Shown: piece by piece, positions 1 to 6,855 of the stretch
Layout: each line of letters starts with the position of its first letter
How positions within the stretch are numbered: the first letter of the stretch is position 1
Assembly: GCA_002353225.1 (NCBI GenBank)
Contig: DEJF01000040.1
Span: forward strand, 1 to 34,081
Direction of reading: 5' to 3'
DNA length: 34,081 nucleotides
From: Prevotella sp. UBA2755
GTDB taxonomy: Bacteria; Bacteroidota; Bacteroidia; Bacteroidales; Bacteroidaceae
Program-made: the position numbers and the translations under genes
The notes under the pieces: generated by a model
Told to the model about the DNA's origin: nothing
Seen by the model: the letters and a program-made list of their open reading frames with translations, nothing else
The model's database searches: none

Positions 1-884
1 AATCCGATATACTTCACAGGCACCTTCAACTGGTCGCTGATACCAATGACGACACCGCCTTTAGCCGTTCCATCGAGTTTGGTGATGGCAAGAGATGTGA
101 TCTGGGTAACGGCAGAGAACTGTTTTGCCTGCTCAAAAGCGTTCTGTCCCGTACTGCCATCCAGTACGAGCATGACCTCATCGGGAGCCTCAGGGAGAAC
201 CTTCTTCATCACGTCCTTGATCTTCTTCAACTCGTTCATCAGTCCTACTTTGTTATGCAGTCTGCCTGCCGTATCAATAAGAACGACATCCGCATCATTA
301 GCCTTTGCCGAACTGAGGGTGTCGAAAGCCACAGAGGCTGGGTCACTGCCCATCTGTTGTTTGACGACGGGAACACCTACTCGCTCGCCCCAGATGCACA
401 ACTGCTCCACAGCGGCGGCGCGGAAGGTATCTGCAGCACCAAGATATACTTTCTTTCCAGCCTGCTTAAACTGCCAGGCAAGTTTGCCGATGGTAGTGGT
501 CTTCCCCACACCATTCACTCCCACCACCAAGATGACGTATGGTTTATGGTCGGAAGGTAAGTCCCAGTTATCATTATCGTCTGAGTTATTCTCTGCCAAT
601 AAAGCAGCGATTTCATCACGCAGGATGCCGTTCAGTTCGCTGGTACTGACATACTTGTCGCGAGCCACACGCTCCTCAATACGGTGGATAATCTTCAAAG
701 TCGTATCTACACCCACATCACTGGTGATTAACACTTCTTCCAAATCATCCAACACGTCGTCATCCACTTTCGACTTACCAGCCACAGCACGTGCCAGTTT
801 ATCGAACACACTCGTCTTTGTCTTCTCCAGTCCTTTGTCGAGTGTTTCCTTTTTATCCTTATTAAAGAAACCAAATATACCCAT
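1..884 (-). CDS. ftsY: Signal recognition particle receptor FtsY (C-terminus cut by window)
   Basis: SRP-receptor GTPase that docks ribosome-SRP complexes at the inner membrane. Reading the minus strand from the ATG at 882-884 gives about 294 residues with no stop before the window edge. The N-terminal segment is short (MGIFGFFNKDKKET), without the long acidic A domain of enterobacterial FtsY. A helical N domain follows, then the G domain: P-loop GVNGVGKTT at about 122-130, AADTFRAAA, DTAGRL and TKLDGTAKGG. The last visible residues are VPVKYIG, so only the final 20-odd residues of the usual 315-320 are missing. A TAnnTTTG promoter lies just upstream and a terminator separates it from the ribosomal-protein unit. 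Identity is secure. Confidence 0.97.
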   Translation of the reverse strand, partial: MGIFGFFNKDKKETLDKGLEKTKTSVFDKLARAVAGKSKVDDDVLDDLEEVLITSDVGVDTTLKIIHRIEERVARDKYVSTSELNGILRDEIAALLAENNSDDNDNWDLPSDHKPYVILVVGVNGVGKTTTIGKLAWQFKQAGKKVYLGAADTFRAAAVEQLCIWGERVGVPVVKQQMGSDPASVAFDTLSSAKANDADVVLIDTAGRLHNKVGLMNELKKIKDVMKKVLPEAPDEVMLVLDGSTGQNAFEQAKQFSAVTQITSLAITKLDGTAKGGVVIGISDQLKVPVKYIG

Positions 885-914
885 AATATCTCAAAACAAT
901 CGATTTTATCGGTG

Positions 915-922
915 CAAAGATA
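915..922 (-). promoter_or_regulatory. Promoter -7 element of ftsY
   Basis: The minus strand reads TATCTTTG, matching the Bacteroidota sigma-ABfr -7 consensus TAnnTTTG. It lies about 30 bases upstream of the ftsY ATG and directly follows the T-run of the upstream terminator, so ftsY starts its own transcript. The -33 position falls inside the terminator stem and shows no clear TTG. Confidence 0.7.
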
Positions 923-923
923 C

Positions 924-956
924 AAAAAAAAGCCGAAACCATGAAAGATTTCGGCT
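924..956 (-). terminator. Intrinsic terminator after the rpmB-rpmG-DUF4295 unit
   Basis: An 8-bp inverted repeat (AGCCGAAA at 931-938 and TTTCGGCT at 949-956) with a 10-base loop is followed on the minus strand by eight Ts (924-931). It lies 64 bases past the DUF4295 stop. The plus side also has a run of five Ts, so it could work in both directions. Confidence 0.85.
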
Positions 957-1020
957 TTTTCTATATTACTCTTTTGATATTAGTTCTTGCGTCACTTCGT
1001 TAGCAAGCGTTTAAAAACAA

Positions 1021-1176
1021 TTACTTAAAGAAGTCCTTAACCTCCTCGTTAGGAACCATCTGCTCATCAAAGATGTAAGCACCAGTCTTAGGGCTCTTTA
1101 CCATCTTGATAACCTTTGTGTAAGCGCGACCATCCTTTGAGCCTTCATGGAGGGTAGCGACGGTTTTCTTTGCCAT
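1021..1176 (-). CDS. DUF4295 family small basic protein
   Basis: A 51-residue protein beginning MAKKTVATLHEGSKDGRAY and ending in DFFK. It is too short for typical ORF cut-offs, but the frame is open and starts 12 bases after the rpmG stop. It matches my recollection of the DUF4295 family, found in Bacteroidota right behind rpmB-rpmG and of unknown function. Its size, basic character and fixed place after two ribosomal-protein genes suggest a ribosome-associated role (inference). It is the last gene of the unit, ahead of the terminator at 924-956. Confidence 0.9.
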   Translation of the reverse strand: MAKKTVATLHEGSKDGRAYTKVIKMVKSPKTGAYIFDEQMVPNEEVKDFFK

Positions 1177-1188
1177 GCTTTAAACAGA

Positions 1189-1380
1189 TTATTTAATCTC
1201 CTTGTGCACAGTCATGCGCTTCAGGATGGGGTTATACTTCTTCAATTCCATTCTCTCAGGAGTGTTCTTACGGTTCTTGGTCGTGATATAACGACTTGTT
1301 CCGGGCAGTCCACTCTCTTTCATCTCGGTGCACTCCAGGATTACCTGAACGCGATTACCTTTTGCTTTCTTGCCTGCCAT
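1189..1380 (-). CDS. rpmG: 50S ribosomal protein L33
   Basis: A 63-residue protein starting MAGKKAKGNRVQVILECTE, with the L33 features SGLPGTSRYITTKNRKNTPERMELKKYNP and a basic C-terminus (split here only for description). It has one cysteine (LECTE), so it is the zinc-independent (C-minus) form. It starts 3 bases after the rpmB stop and is co-transcribed with rpmB and the DUF4295 gene. Confidence 0.96.
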   Translation of the reverse strand: MAGKKAKGNRVQVILECTEMKESGLPGTSRYITTKNRKNTPERMELKKYNPILKRMTVHKEIK

Positions 1381-1383
1381 GTG

Positions 1384-1647
1384 TTAGTCTCCTATAACTT
1401 TAATGTCCTTCCAGTCTACATAACCTTTAGCAACAGCCTGCTTCAGGGCAGCGTCCAGACCTACCTTATTAATCATACGCAGACCAGCAGCGCTGATCTT
1501 CAACTGAATCCAGCAAGCCTCCTCTACATAGTAGAATTTCTTGCTGAACAGGTTTACATCAAAACTACGCTTTGTGCGATGCTTTGAGTGAGACACATTA
1601 TTACCAATCTGTGCCTTCTTTCCCGTAATCTGACAAATTTTAGACAT
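1384..1647 (-). CDS. rpmB: 50S ribosomal protein L28
   Basis: An 87-residue L28 starting MSKICQITGKKAQIGNNVSH, followed by the conserved SKHRTKRSFDVNL and ending VDWKDIKVIGD. The paired CxxC zinc motifs are absent, so it is the zinc-free form. It is the first gene of rpmB-rpmG-DUF4295, with a TAnnTTTG promoter about 50 bases upstream. Confidence 0.97.
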   Translation of the reverse strand: MSKICQITGKKAQIGNNVSHSKHRTKRSFDVNLFSKKFYYVEEACWIQLKISAAGLRMINKVGLDAALKQAVAKGYVDWKDIKVIGD

Positions 1648-1698
1648 TTCTATCTACTTTTTCTAGTTCCTAAATTGTAACTTACTCCAAACAGGGTG

Positions 1699-1706
1699 CA
1701 AAGGTA
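1699..1706 (-). promoter_or_regulatory. Promoter -7 element of the rpmB unit
   Basis: The minus strand reads TACCTTTG followed by CACC, a good match to TAnnTTTG. The predicted start site gives a leader of about 45 bases before rpmB. The region where a -33 TTG would sit is occupied by heptamer repeats (1713-1747). Confidence 0.7.
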
Positions 1707-1712
1707 CGAAAA

Positions 1713-1747
1713 AGTTTAGAGTTTAGAGTTTAAACTTTAGAGTTTTC
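1713..1747. repeat. Five tandem heptamers (AGTTTAG-like)
   Basis: Consecutive 7-mers read AGTTTAG, AGTTTAG, AGTTTAA, ACTTTAG and AGTTTTC on the plus strand. The array fills the gap between the cinA stop and the rpmB -7 element and covers the expected -33 region. The third and fourth units together form a short palindrome (GTTTAAAC). Confidence 0.75.
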
Positions 1748-1755
1748 GCTTCCTC

Positions 1756-2277
1756 TTAATATTTTTTAACTTCTTCTACGTAACCCGTTTCCGTTTTAAG
1801 GAAGTCGAGGAACATCTGCATGGCTTTATGGGTGGCAATAGCGAGGTTGATATCACGTCCATGGTCCTCCTCCACTTTCAGGGTGACCTGTTCCTCTGGT
1901 GTACCACAAGCAAGCCATATCGTTCCCACGGGAATATCCTTTGTACCCCCTGTCGGACCTGCGAAACCTGTTGCGGCGATGGCGAAGTCCGTGTTTAAGG
2001 TCTTGCAGGCTCCCTTCACCATCTGTCGCGCCACTTCCTCACAGACAGCAGTCTGTTCCTCCAACACCTGGGCATCGACATCCAGCAGGCGCTCTTTGAT
2101 TTCATCAACATAACAAACGACACCACCCTTAAAATACTTAGAGGCACCGGGTATAGAGATAAGTGACTCTGCGATGCGTCCACCAGTACAACTCTCTGCT
2201 GTTCCCACTGTTTTTTCGATCTCCCAGAGGATCTGACTCACCTCTCTGCTGATAATCTTACTTTCAAAATCTATCAT
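1756..2277 (-). CDS. CinA C-terminal domain / nicotinamide-nucleotide amidase (PncC-type)
   Basis: A 173-residue stand-alone CinA C-terminal domain. PncC enzymes deamidate nicotinamide mononucleotide to nicotinate mononucleotide in pyridine-nucleotide recycling. Diagnostic features are the TAESCTGGRIAE motif near residues 27-38, the FKGGVVCYVDEIKERLL stretch and ATGFAGPTGGT before the C-terminal strand. Length fits the single-domain form; the N-terminal MoeA-like domain of full CinA is absent. It starts 11 bases after tsaD ends, so it is probably the third gene of map-tsaD-cinA. Family assignment is sure; amidase activity is inferred from the family. Confidence 0.9.
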   Translation of the reverse strand: MIDFESKIISREVSQILWEIEKTVGTAESCTGGRIAESLISIPGASKYFKGGVVCYVDEIKERLLDVDAQVLEEQTAVCEEVARQMVKGACKTLNTDFAIAATGFAGPTGGTKDIPVGTIWLACGTPEEQVTLKVEEDHGRDINLAIATHKAMQMFLDFLKTETGYVEEVKKY

Positions 2278-2288
2278 GACTTATTGTT

Positions 2289-3317
2289 TTATTTGAATGT
2301 CACTTTCGAGAAGGCTGGCGCGTCGATAGGACACGTCTCGCCGTCGAGGTATTTGTAATAGCCCACGATACCGATCATGGCGGCATTATCCGTCGTGTAA
2401 CTGAACTTCGGGATATAGATGGTCCACCCATACCGCTTGGCATGGTCGTAGAAAGCATTGCGCAATCCGTTGTTGGCACTCACACCACCAGCCACAGCGA
2501 CATGTTTGATACCCGTCTGTTTAACGGCAAGGCGCAGTTTCTTCATCAGAATATCGACAATCGTCCATTCCAACGAGGCTGCGATATCCTCTTTGTGATG
2601 CTCGATGAAATCGGGATCTTCCTCCACCCATTTCCGCATATTATAGAGGAAAGAGGTCTTCAAACCAGAGAAACTATAGTCGAGTCCGGGGATATGCGGC
2701 TCCGCAAACTGGTACGCCTTGGGATTACCCTGGCGAGCCAGCCGGTCGATGATCGGACCACCGGGATAACCGAGTCCCATCACTTTCGAGCACTTGTCGA
2801 TAGCCTCCCCTGCCGCATCATCAATCGTCTGTCCCAACACCTCCATGTCGTTATAGGCGTTCACCTTGACAATCTGAGAGTTACCGCCACTGACCAGCAG
2901 ACAAAGGAATGGCAATGGGGGTTGGTTGGTATCATCCTCCGACTCTTTGATGAAGTGCGCCATCACATGTCCTTGCAGGTGGTTTACGTCAATAAGGGGA
3001 ATACCTAACGAGCGCGCAAAACCCTTGGCGAAACTGACACCGACCAGCAACGAGCCCATCAAGCCAGGTCCCCTGGTGAAGGCGACAGCCGTCAACTGTT
3101 CCTTGGTGATCCCAGCCTTCTTTATCGCCTGGTCGACCACAGGTACTACATTCTGCTGGTGGGCGCGGGAGGCGAGTTCTGGTACTACACCGCCGTATGC
3201 CTCATGTACTGCCTGCGACGCGGTCACGTTAGAAAGCAGTACGCCGTCCTTCAGCACTGCCGCTGAAGTATCGTCGCAACTGGACTCTATACCTAATATA
3301 TATATATTCTTCATCAT
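2289..3317 (-). CDS. tsaD: tRNA N6-adenosine threonylcarbamoyltransferase TsaD
   Basis: Kae1/Qri7-family enzyme that transfers threonylcarbamoyl to A37 of ANN-decoding tRNAs, working with TsaB and TsaE. At 342 residues it has normal length. Visible signatures: GIESSCDDTSAAV near residues 9-21, the metal-binding HLQGH (His113 and His117), LLVSGGNSQ, GEAIDKCSKVMGLGYPGG and the late GGVSANNGLR. The start may be either of two adjacent Met codons; the difference is one residue. A decamer repeat array fills the gap to the upstream map gene. Confidence 0.97.
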   Translation of the reverse strand: MMKNIYILGIESSCDDTSAAVLKDGVLLSNVTASQAVHEAYGGVVPELASRAHQQNVVPVVDQAIKKAGITKEQLTAVAFTRGPGLMGSLLVGVSFAKGFARSLGIPLIDVNHLQGHVMAHFIKESEDDTNQPPLPFLCLLVSGGNSQIVKVNAYNDMEVLGQTIDDAAGEAIDKCSKVMGLGYPGGPIIDRLARQGNPKAYQFAEPHIPGLDYSFSGLKTSFLYNMRKWVEEDPDFIEHHKEDIAASLEWTIVDILMKKLRLAVKQTGIKHVAVAGGVSANNGLRNAFYDHAKRYGWTIYIPKFSYTTDNAAMIGIVGYYKYLDGETCPIDAPAFSKVTFK

Positions 3318-3326
3318 TCTTTCTTT

Positions 3327-3376
3327 TTCTAGAATGTTCTAGAACGTTCTAGAGTGTTCTAGAATGTTCTATATTA
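3327..3376. repeat. Tandem decamer array TTCTAGARYG between map and tsaD
   Basis: Five consecutive 10-mers: TTCTAGAATG, TTCTAGAACG, TTCTAGAGTG, TTCTAGAATG and a degenerate TTCTATATTA that overlaps the map stop codon. The junction of units two and three contains the perfect palindrome CTAGAACGTTCTAG, and the array as a whole is nearly self-complementary. In a map-tsaD transcript it would lie just before the tsaD start and could fold into a hairpin. Confidence 0.85.
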
Positions 3377-4225
3377 TCTAGTGAGTATCTCTACGCCGTG
3401 CTCGGTCATCAGCAGGGTGTGCTCCCACTGTGCACTGGGCTGCTCATCCTCTGAGATCACTTCCCACCCATAGGGGTCGTCAGCATCAATAAAGACCTTC
3501 CACGTACCCATGTTAATCATCGGCTCGATGGTGAATACCATGCCGGGAACCAGTAACATACCAGGCTCCCTTTGGGCGAAATGGCAAACCTCCGGTTCCT
3601 CATGAAACTGACACCCTACTCCATGACCGCATAAGTCACGCACCACCCCATAATGGTATTTCTTGGCATGTTTCTCGATAGCCTTACCGATCTCATTGAC
3701 GAAGCCCCAGGGCTTTGCCGCCTCCATCCCGATCTCCAGACATTCCTTCGTCACCTTGACGAGTTGCTCCTTCTCGGGGGTTGTCTTGCCGATGATGAAC
3801 ATACGGGAGGCATCCGCATAATAACCGTCGAGAATCGTGGTGAAGTCGACATTGATGATGTCGCCCTCCTCCAAAATATCCGTTGCCTTGGGAATACCAT
3901 GACACACCACCTCGTTGATACTCGTGCAGACACTCATGGGGAAACCCTCATAGTTCAAGCAGGCAGGTGTGGCACCATGCTGCGCGCAATAGTCACGACA
4001 TAACTGGTCTATCTCCAAGGTCGACATGCCAGCGTGTATTTCTTTCTCTATCAGGTCCAGTACCCCGGTGTTCACGACTCCGGCACGACGGATGCCCTCT
4101 ATCTGTTCTGGTGTCTTGATCAAGTCACGAGTAGGCACCAATGCCCCTTTGTTCTCCAAGTACATGATCCGCTTGTCGAACTCCGTAGGCTGTTCTCCTG
4201 GTTTACAATGCCATCTTCTTTTCAT
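3374..4225 (-). CDS. map: Methionine aminopeptidase, type I
   Basis: Removes N-terminal Met from nascent proteins. The 283-residue product from the ATG at 4223-4225 has an N-terminal extension (MKRRWHCKPGEQPTEFDKR) before the catalytic fold. Metal and active-site features are CHGIP, VDFTTILDGYYADASR, CGHGVGCQFHEEP, FTIEPM and QWEHTLL. The frame stays open to 4276, but those 17 extra codons are encoded by the promoter itself (TAACTTTG at 4246-4253), so the shorter start is preferred. First gene of a probable map-tsaD-cinA unit, divergent from htpG. Confidence 0.95.
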   Translation of the reverse strand: MKRRWHCKPGEQPTEFDKRIMYLENKGALVPTRDLIKTPEQIEGIRRAGVVNTGVLDLIEKEIHAGMSTLEIDQLCRDYCAQHGATPACLNYEGFPMSVCTSINEVVCHGIPKATDILEEGDIINVDFTTILDGYYADASRMFIIGKTTPEKEQLVKVTKECLEIGMEAAKPWGFVNEIGKAIEKHAKKYHYGVVRDLCGHGVGCQFHEEPEVCHFAQREPGMLLVPGMVFTIEPMINMGTWKVFIDADDPYGWEVISEDEQPSAQWEHTLLMTEHGVEILTR

Positions 4226-4245
4226 TCTCTTTCGTAATTTGTGTG

Positions 4246-4253
4246 CAAAGTTA
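4246..4253 (-). promoter_or_regulatory. Promoter -7 element of map
   Basis: The minus strand reads AGTAGTAACTTTGCAC, containing TAACTTTG (TAnnTTTG). It is 20 bases upstream of the chosen map ATG and lies inside the upstream in-frame extension, which argues against the longer start. The same string GTAGTAACTTTGCA recurs upstream of lpxD. Confidence 0.75.
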
Positions 4254-4340
4254 CTACTTTTTTTTGAATATGGCACGGTATTTGCTTAATTTAGTGCAGA
4301 AGTTACATAGAAGTTCAATATATAATAATAAATAAGGTAT

Positions 4341-6401
4341 ATGCAGAAAGGTAATATCGGGGTTACTACAGAGAACATCTTCCCCGTTATCAAAAAGTTC
4401 CTCTACTCAGATCATGAGATATTCCTCCGTGAGATGGTCAGCAATGCCGTCGATGCCACTCAGAAGTTGAAGACCCTCAAAGAACAGGGCGAGTTCAAGG
4501 GTGAGTTGGGCGACCTTGCCGTCCATGTCAGTCTGGATACCGACAAAGGCACGATTACTATCAGCGACCGTGGTATCGGTATGACGGAGGAGGAGATCGA
4601 CAAGTATATCAACCAGATCGCCTTCTCTGGTGTCAATGACTTCTTAGAGAAGTACAAGGACAATGCCAACAACATCATCGGACACTTCGGACTGGGTTTC
4701 TATTCCTCGTTCATGGTATCGAAGAAAGTGGAGATCATCACCAAGTCCTACAAGGACGATGCCAAGGCTGTGAAATGGAGTTGTGACGGCAGTCCTGCCT
4801 ATGAGATTGACGAGGCAGAGAAGGAGGATCGTGGCTCTGACATCATCCTGTATATCGATGACGACTGCAAGGAGTTCTTGGAGAAGCAGAAGATTCAGGA
4901 ACTGCTGAACAAATACTGTAAGTTCATGGCTGTCCCCGTTGCTTTCGGCAAGAAACAGGAGTGGTCTTCTGACGAGAAGAAGATGGTGGACACCGCCGAG
5001 GATAATATTATAAATAATGTGGAGCCACTATGGACCAAAACGCCGTCTAATCTGAAGGACGAGGACTATAAGAGTTTCTACCGTACCCTCTACCCCATGA
5101 GCGACGAGCCGATGTTCTGGATTCACCTGAACGTGGACTACCCTTTCAACCTGACGGGTATTCTTTACTTCCCACGCATCAAGTCGAACATCGATTTGCA
5201 GCGTAATAAGATACAACTCTACTGCAACCAAGTGTTTGTAACAGACCAGGTGGAGGGTATCGTCCCTGAGTTCCTGACCCTGTTGCATGGTGTCATCGAC
5301 TCCCCGGATATCCCCCTGAACGTCTCTCGTTCTTATCTGCAGAGCGACCGTGACGTGAAGAAGATCTCCACGTATATCACCAAGAAGGTTGCCGACCGCC
5401 TGCAGAGCATCTTCAAGGAAGACCGCAAGCAGTATGAGGAGAAGTGGGACGACCTGAAACTCTTCATCAACTACGGTATGCTGAGTGAGGAGAGTTTCTA
5501 CGACCGTGCCAAGGACTTCGCCCTGATGAAGGATACGGACGGCAAATACTTCACGTTTGACGAATACAAAACACTCATTGAGGGCGCACAGAAAGACAAG
5601 GACGACACCCTCGTCTACCTCTATGCCACTGACAAAGAGGAGCAGTATAGTTACATCCAGGCAGCCAAGGACAAGGGATATTCCGTGCTGTTGTTGGACG
5701 GACAACTTGACGTTCCTGCCATCCAGATGCTGGAGCAGAAATTTGAGAAGAGCCGCTTCACCCGTGTCGACAGTGATATCATCGAGCGACTGATTGTGAA
5801 GGACGACGCTCCTAAGTCGACCCTGACAGAAGATGAGTCTGCCAATTTGTCATCGGTATTCCGCTCACAGATGCCAAAGATCGAGAAGACAGAGTTTATG
5901 GTGGAGGTACAGTCACTGGGTGAGCAGGCGCGTCCTGTGATGATTACCCAGAACGAGTATATGCGTCGTATGAAGGAGATGAGCCGTTTCCAGCCGGGTA
6001 TGAACTTCTACGCTCAGATGCCTGACTCGATGAACCTCGTTCTGAACAGCGACCATCCATTGGTAAAGCGTGTACTCGACGAGTGTAAGACCTCTACTGA
6101 GGAGGCTCTGAAACCAGTGGAGGCAGAGTTGAAAGGACAGGAGGCTCGCCTTGCCGCCATCCGTCAGGCTCAGGATAAGAAGAAGGCTGAGGAACTGACA
6201 CAGGAGGAGAAAGACGACAAGACGAACACGGAGAAGGCTATCCAGGAGCAGAAAGACAAGAAGCAACAGATTCTTGCCGACTATGCGAAGGGCAACTCCA
6301 TCGTTCACCAACTCATCGACCTCGCCCTGCTGCAGAACGGTATGCTGAAAGGTGAGGCACTCGATAAGTTCTTGAAACGAAGTGTCGACTTAATCAAGTA
6401 A
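4341..6401 (+). CDS. htpG: Molecular chaperone HtpG (Hsp90)
   Basis: ATP-dependent Hsp90 chaperone, cytosolic dimer. The N-terminal GHKL ATPase domain shows FLREMVSNAVDA with Glu31 and Asn35, DRGIGMT and GHFGLGFYSSFMV. The middle domain contains GILYFPR and the SRSYLQSDR stretch with the ATP-contacting Arg. At 686 residues it is longer than E. coli HtpG. The excess is partly a Lys/Glu-rich, coiled-coil-like segment at about 590-650 just before the C-terminal LIDLALLQNGMLKGEALDKF region; I recall similar inserts in other Bacteroidota HtpG. It is a single-gene unit divergent from map. Upstream I see no good TAnnTTTG, so its promoter may be atypical. Confidence 0.98.
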   Translation: MQKGNIGVTTENIFPVIKKFLYSDHEIFLREMVSNAVDATQKLKTLKEQGEFKGELGDLAVHVSLDTDKGTITISDRGIGMTEEEIDKYINQIAFSGVNDFLEKYKDNANNIIGHFGLGFYSSFMVSKKVEIITKSYKDDAKAVKWSCDGSPAYEIDEAEKEDRGSDIILYIDDDCKEFLEKQKIQELLNKYCKFMAVPVAFGKKQEWSSDEKKMVDTAEDNIINNVEPLWTKTPSNLKDEDYKSFYRTLYPMSDEPMFWIHLNVDYPFNLTGILYFPRIKSNIDLQRNKIQLYCNQVFVTDQVEGIVPEFLTLLHGVIDSPDIPLNVSRSYLQSDRDVKKISTYITKKVADRLQSIFKEDRKQYEEKWDDLKLFINYGMLSEESFYDRAKDFALMKDTDGKYFTFDEYKTLIEGAQKDKDDTLVYLYATDKEEQYSYIQAAKDKGYSVLLLDGQLDVPAIQMLEQKFEKSRFTRVDSDIIERLIVKDDAPKSTLTEDESANLSSVFRSQMPKIEKTEFMVEVQSLGEQARPVMITQNEYMRRMKEMSRFQPGMNFYAQMPDSMNLVLNSDHPLVKRVLDECKTSTEEALKPVEAELKGQEARLAAIRQAQDKKKAEELTQEEKDDKTNTEKAIQEQKDKKQQILADYAKGNSIVHQLIDLALLQNGMLKGEALDKFLKRSVDLIK

Positions 6402-6412
6402 AAGAGAGAAAG

Positions 6413-6523
6413 GTCTCCGATCACATTGAGTAATGCCTCCGATCGAAGAGAGCAAAGTCTTGCATCTCTGATCGGAGGCTTTACTATGTTTAATCGGAGC
6501 CTTTACTCTCAGGTATCGGAGGC
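6413..6523. repeat. Five copies of a 9-mer (ATCGGAGGC and complement) behind htpG
   Basis: Copies are at 6413-6421 (GTCTCCGAT), 6435-6443 (GCCTCCGAT), 6471-6479 (ATCGGAGGC), 6493-6501 (ATCGGAGCC) and 6515-6523 (ATCGGAGGC). The first two are inverted relative to the last three, so several alternative stems are possible. Two copies are followed by CTTTACT. No ORF is present here. Confidence 0.7.
6435..6486 (+). terminator. Large hairpin terminator of htpG
   Basis: GCCTCCGATC (6435-6444) pairs perfectly with GATCGGAGGC (6470-6479). Inside it AGAGA pairs with TCTCT and GCAA with TTGC, leaving a 4-base loop. The stem is followed by TTTACT rather than a clean T-run. It lies 34 bases after the htpG stop on the coding strand. 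Confidence 0.7.
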
Positions 6524-6537
6524 ATCGCTATCAACAA

Positions 6538-6574
6538 AAGAAGAGACCAGACTTATCTGTCCTGGTCTCTTCTT
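6538..6574 (-). terminator. Hairpin after the second copy of the tRNA 3' end
   Basis: A perfect 13-bp stem (AAGAAGAGACCAG at 6538-6550, CTGGTCTCTTCTT at 6562-6574) with an 11-base loop. On the minus strand the stem runs into CTTTTGTTG, a terminator-like tail. It follows directly the tRNA-derived direct-repeat copy at 6569-6592 and could stop transcription from the tRNA side. On the plus strand no T-run follows. Confidence 0.65.
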
Positions 6575-6592
6575 CGTGACTCCCGCGGGATT
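6569..6592 (-). repeat. Detached 24-bp copy of the tRNA-Arg 3' end
   Basis: Identical over 24 bases to 6679-6702, which is the 3' part of the T-arm and acceptor of tRNA-Arg(ACG) plus the first 8 trailer bases. Matching stops abruptly on both sides. It sits 110 bp downstream of the intact copy in the tRNA's own direction. This could be an attachment-site remnant of an integrated element or the stump of a deleted tandem tRNA gene. Confidence 0.8.
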
Positions 6593-6630
6593 GACTTCGT
6601 CCATCCCTCCCCTGCCACGGGCTGAGATAC

Positions 6631-6687
6631 ACGAAGAAAGAAGTCCAAAACTGAAAGTAAACTTTCGTCTTGGACTTCCTTCTTCGT
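6631..6687 (-). terminator. Long hairpin forming the tRNA-Arg 3' trailer
   Basis: A 57-base near-perfect inverted repeat. The arms share ACGAAGAA/TTCTTCGT, GAAGTCCAA/TTGGACTTC and GAAAGT/ACTTTC with small bulges, and it begins at the tRNA discriminator base. On the minus strand the 3' arm is T-rich (TTGGACTTCTTTCTTCGT). It probably ends the tRNA transcript or marks the 3' processing site. Confidence 0.65.
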
Positions 6688-6702
6688 GACTCCCGCGGGA
6701 TT
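6679..6702 (-). repeat. tRNA-internal copy of the 24-bp direct repeat
   Basis: This is the copy that belongs to the intact tRNA-Arg: eight trailer bases, discriminator, acceptor 3' strand and part of the T-arm (core CCCGCGGGA). It is identical to 6569-6592, with 86 bp between the copies. Confidence 0.85.
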
Positions 6703-6760
6703 CAAACCCACAACCTTCTGATCCGTAGTCAGATGCTCTATTCAGTTGAGCTAGGGAGCC
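6687..6760 (-). tRNA. tRNA-Arg (anticodon ACG)
   Basis: The minus strand folds into a full 74-base cloverleaf. Acceptor GGCTCCC pairs with GGGAGTC (one G-U), D-stem GCTC/GAGC, anticodon stem TCTGA/TCAGA around loop CTACGGA, T-stem GTGGG/CCCGC (one U-G) with loop TTTGAAT, and discriminator A. The anticodon is ACG, read as ICG, decoding CGU/CGC/CGA arginine. No CCA is encoded. It has its own promoter 21 bases upstream. Confidence 0.97.
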
Positions 6761-6780
6761 TCCCTTTTGTTTTGCGGTTG

Positions 6781-6811
6781 CAAAGGTACACACTTTTGGT
6801 GGAACTACCAA
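6781..6811 (-). promoter_or_regulatory. Promoter of tRNA-Arg (-33 and -7)
   Basis: The minus strand has TTG at 6809-6811, a 20-base spacer, then TACCTTTG at 6781-6788. Both boxes and spacing fit the Bacteroidota primary-sigma promoter. The start site would lie within about 15 bases of the mature tRNA 5' end. Confidence 0.8.
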
Positions 6812-6855
6812 ACTTTTCGAAGACTTTTTTCAAAAATCTTTTAAAGAGAGGTATA

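Noticed and set aside
46..1014. Long plus-strand ORF (322 codons) at the left edge
   Set aside because: It is antisense to ftsY, whose motifs are unmistakable, and its tail runs through the terminator and promoter of ftsY. The translation is low-complexity Ser/Thr-rich.
5028..5705. 225-codon minus-strand ORF
   Set aside because: Antisense shadow inside htpG; Leu/Val-rich translation with no family resemblance.
6413..6523. Possible CRISPR-like array
   Set aside because: The 9-base units are too short, vary in orientation and spacing, and no cas gene is present.
6509..6811. Minus-strand ORF of 100 codons
   Set aside because: It runs through tRNA-Arg and its trailer hairpins; its centre is a translated tRNA, a well-known artefact.
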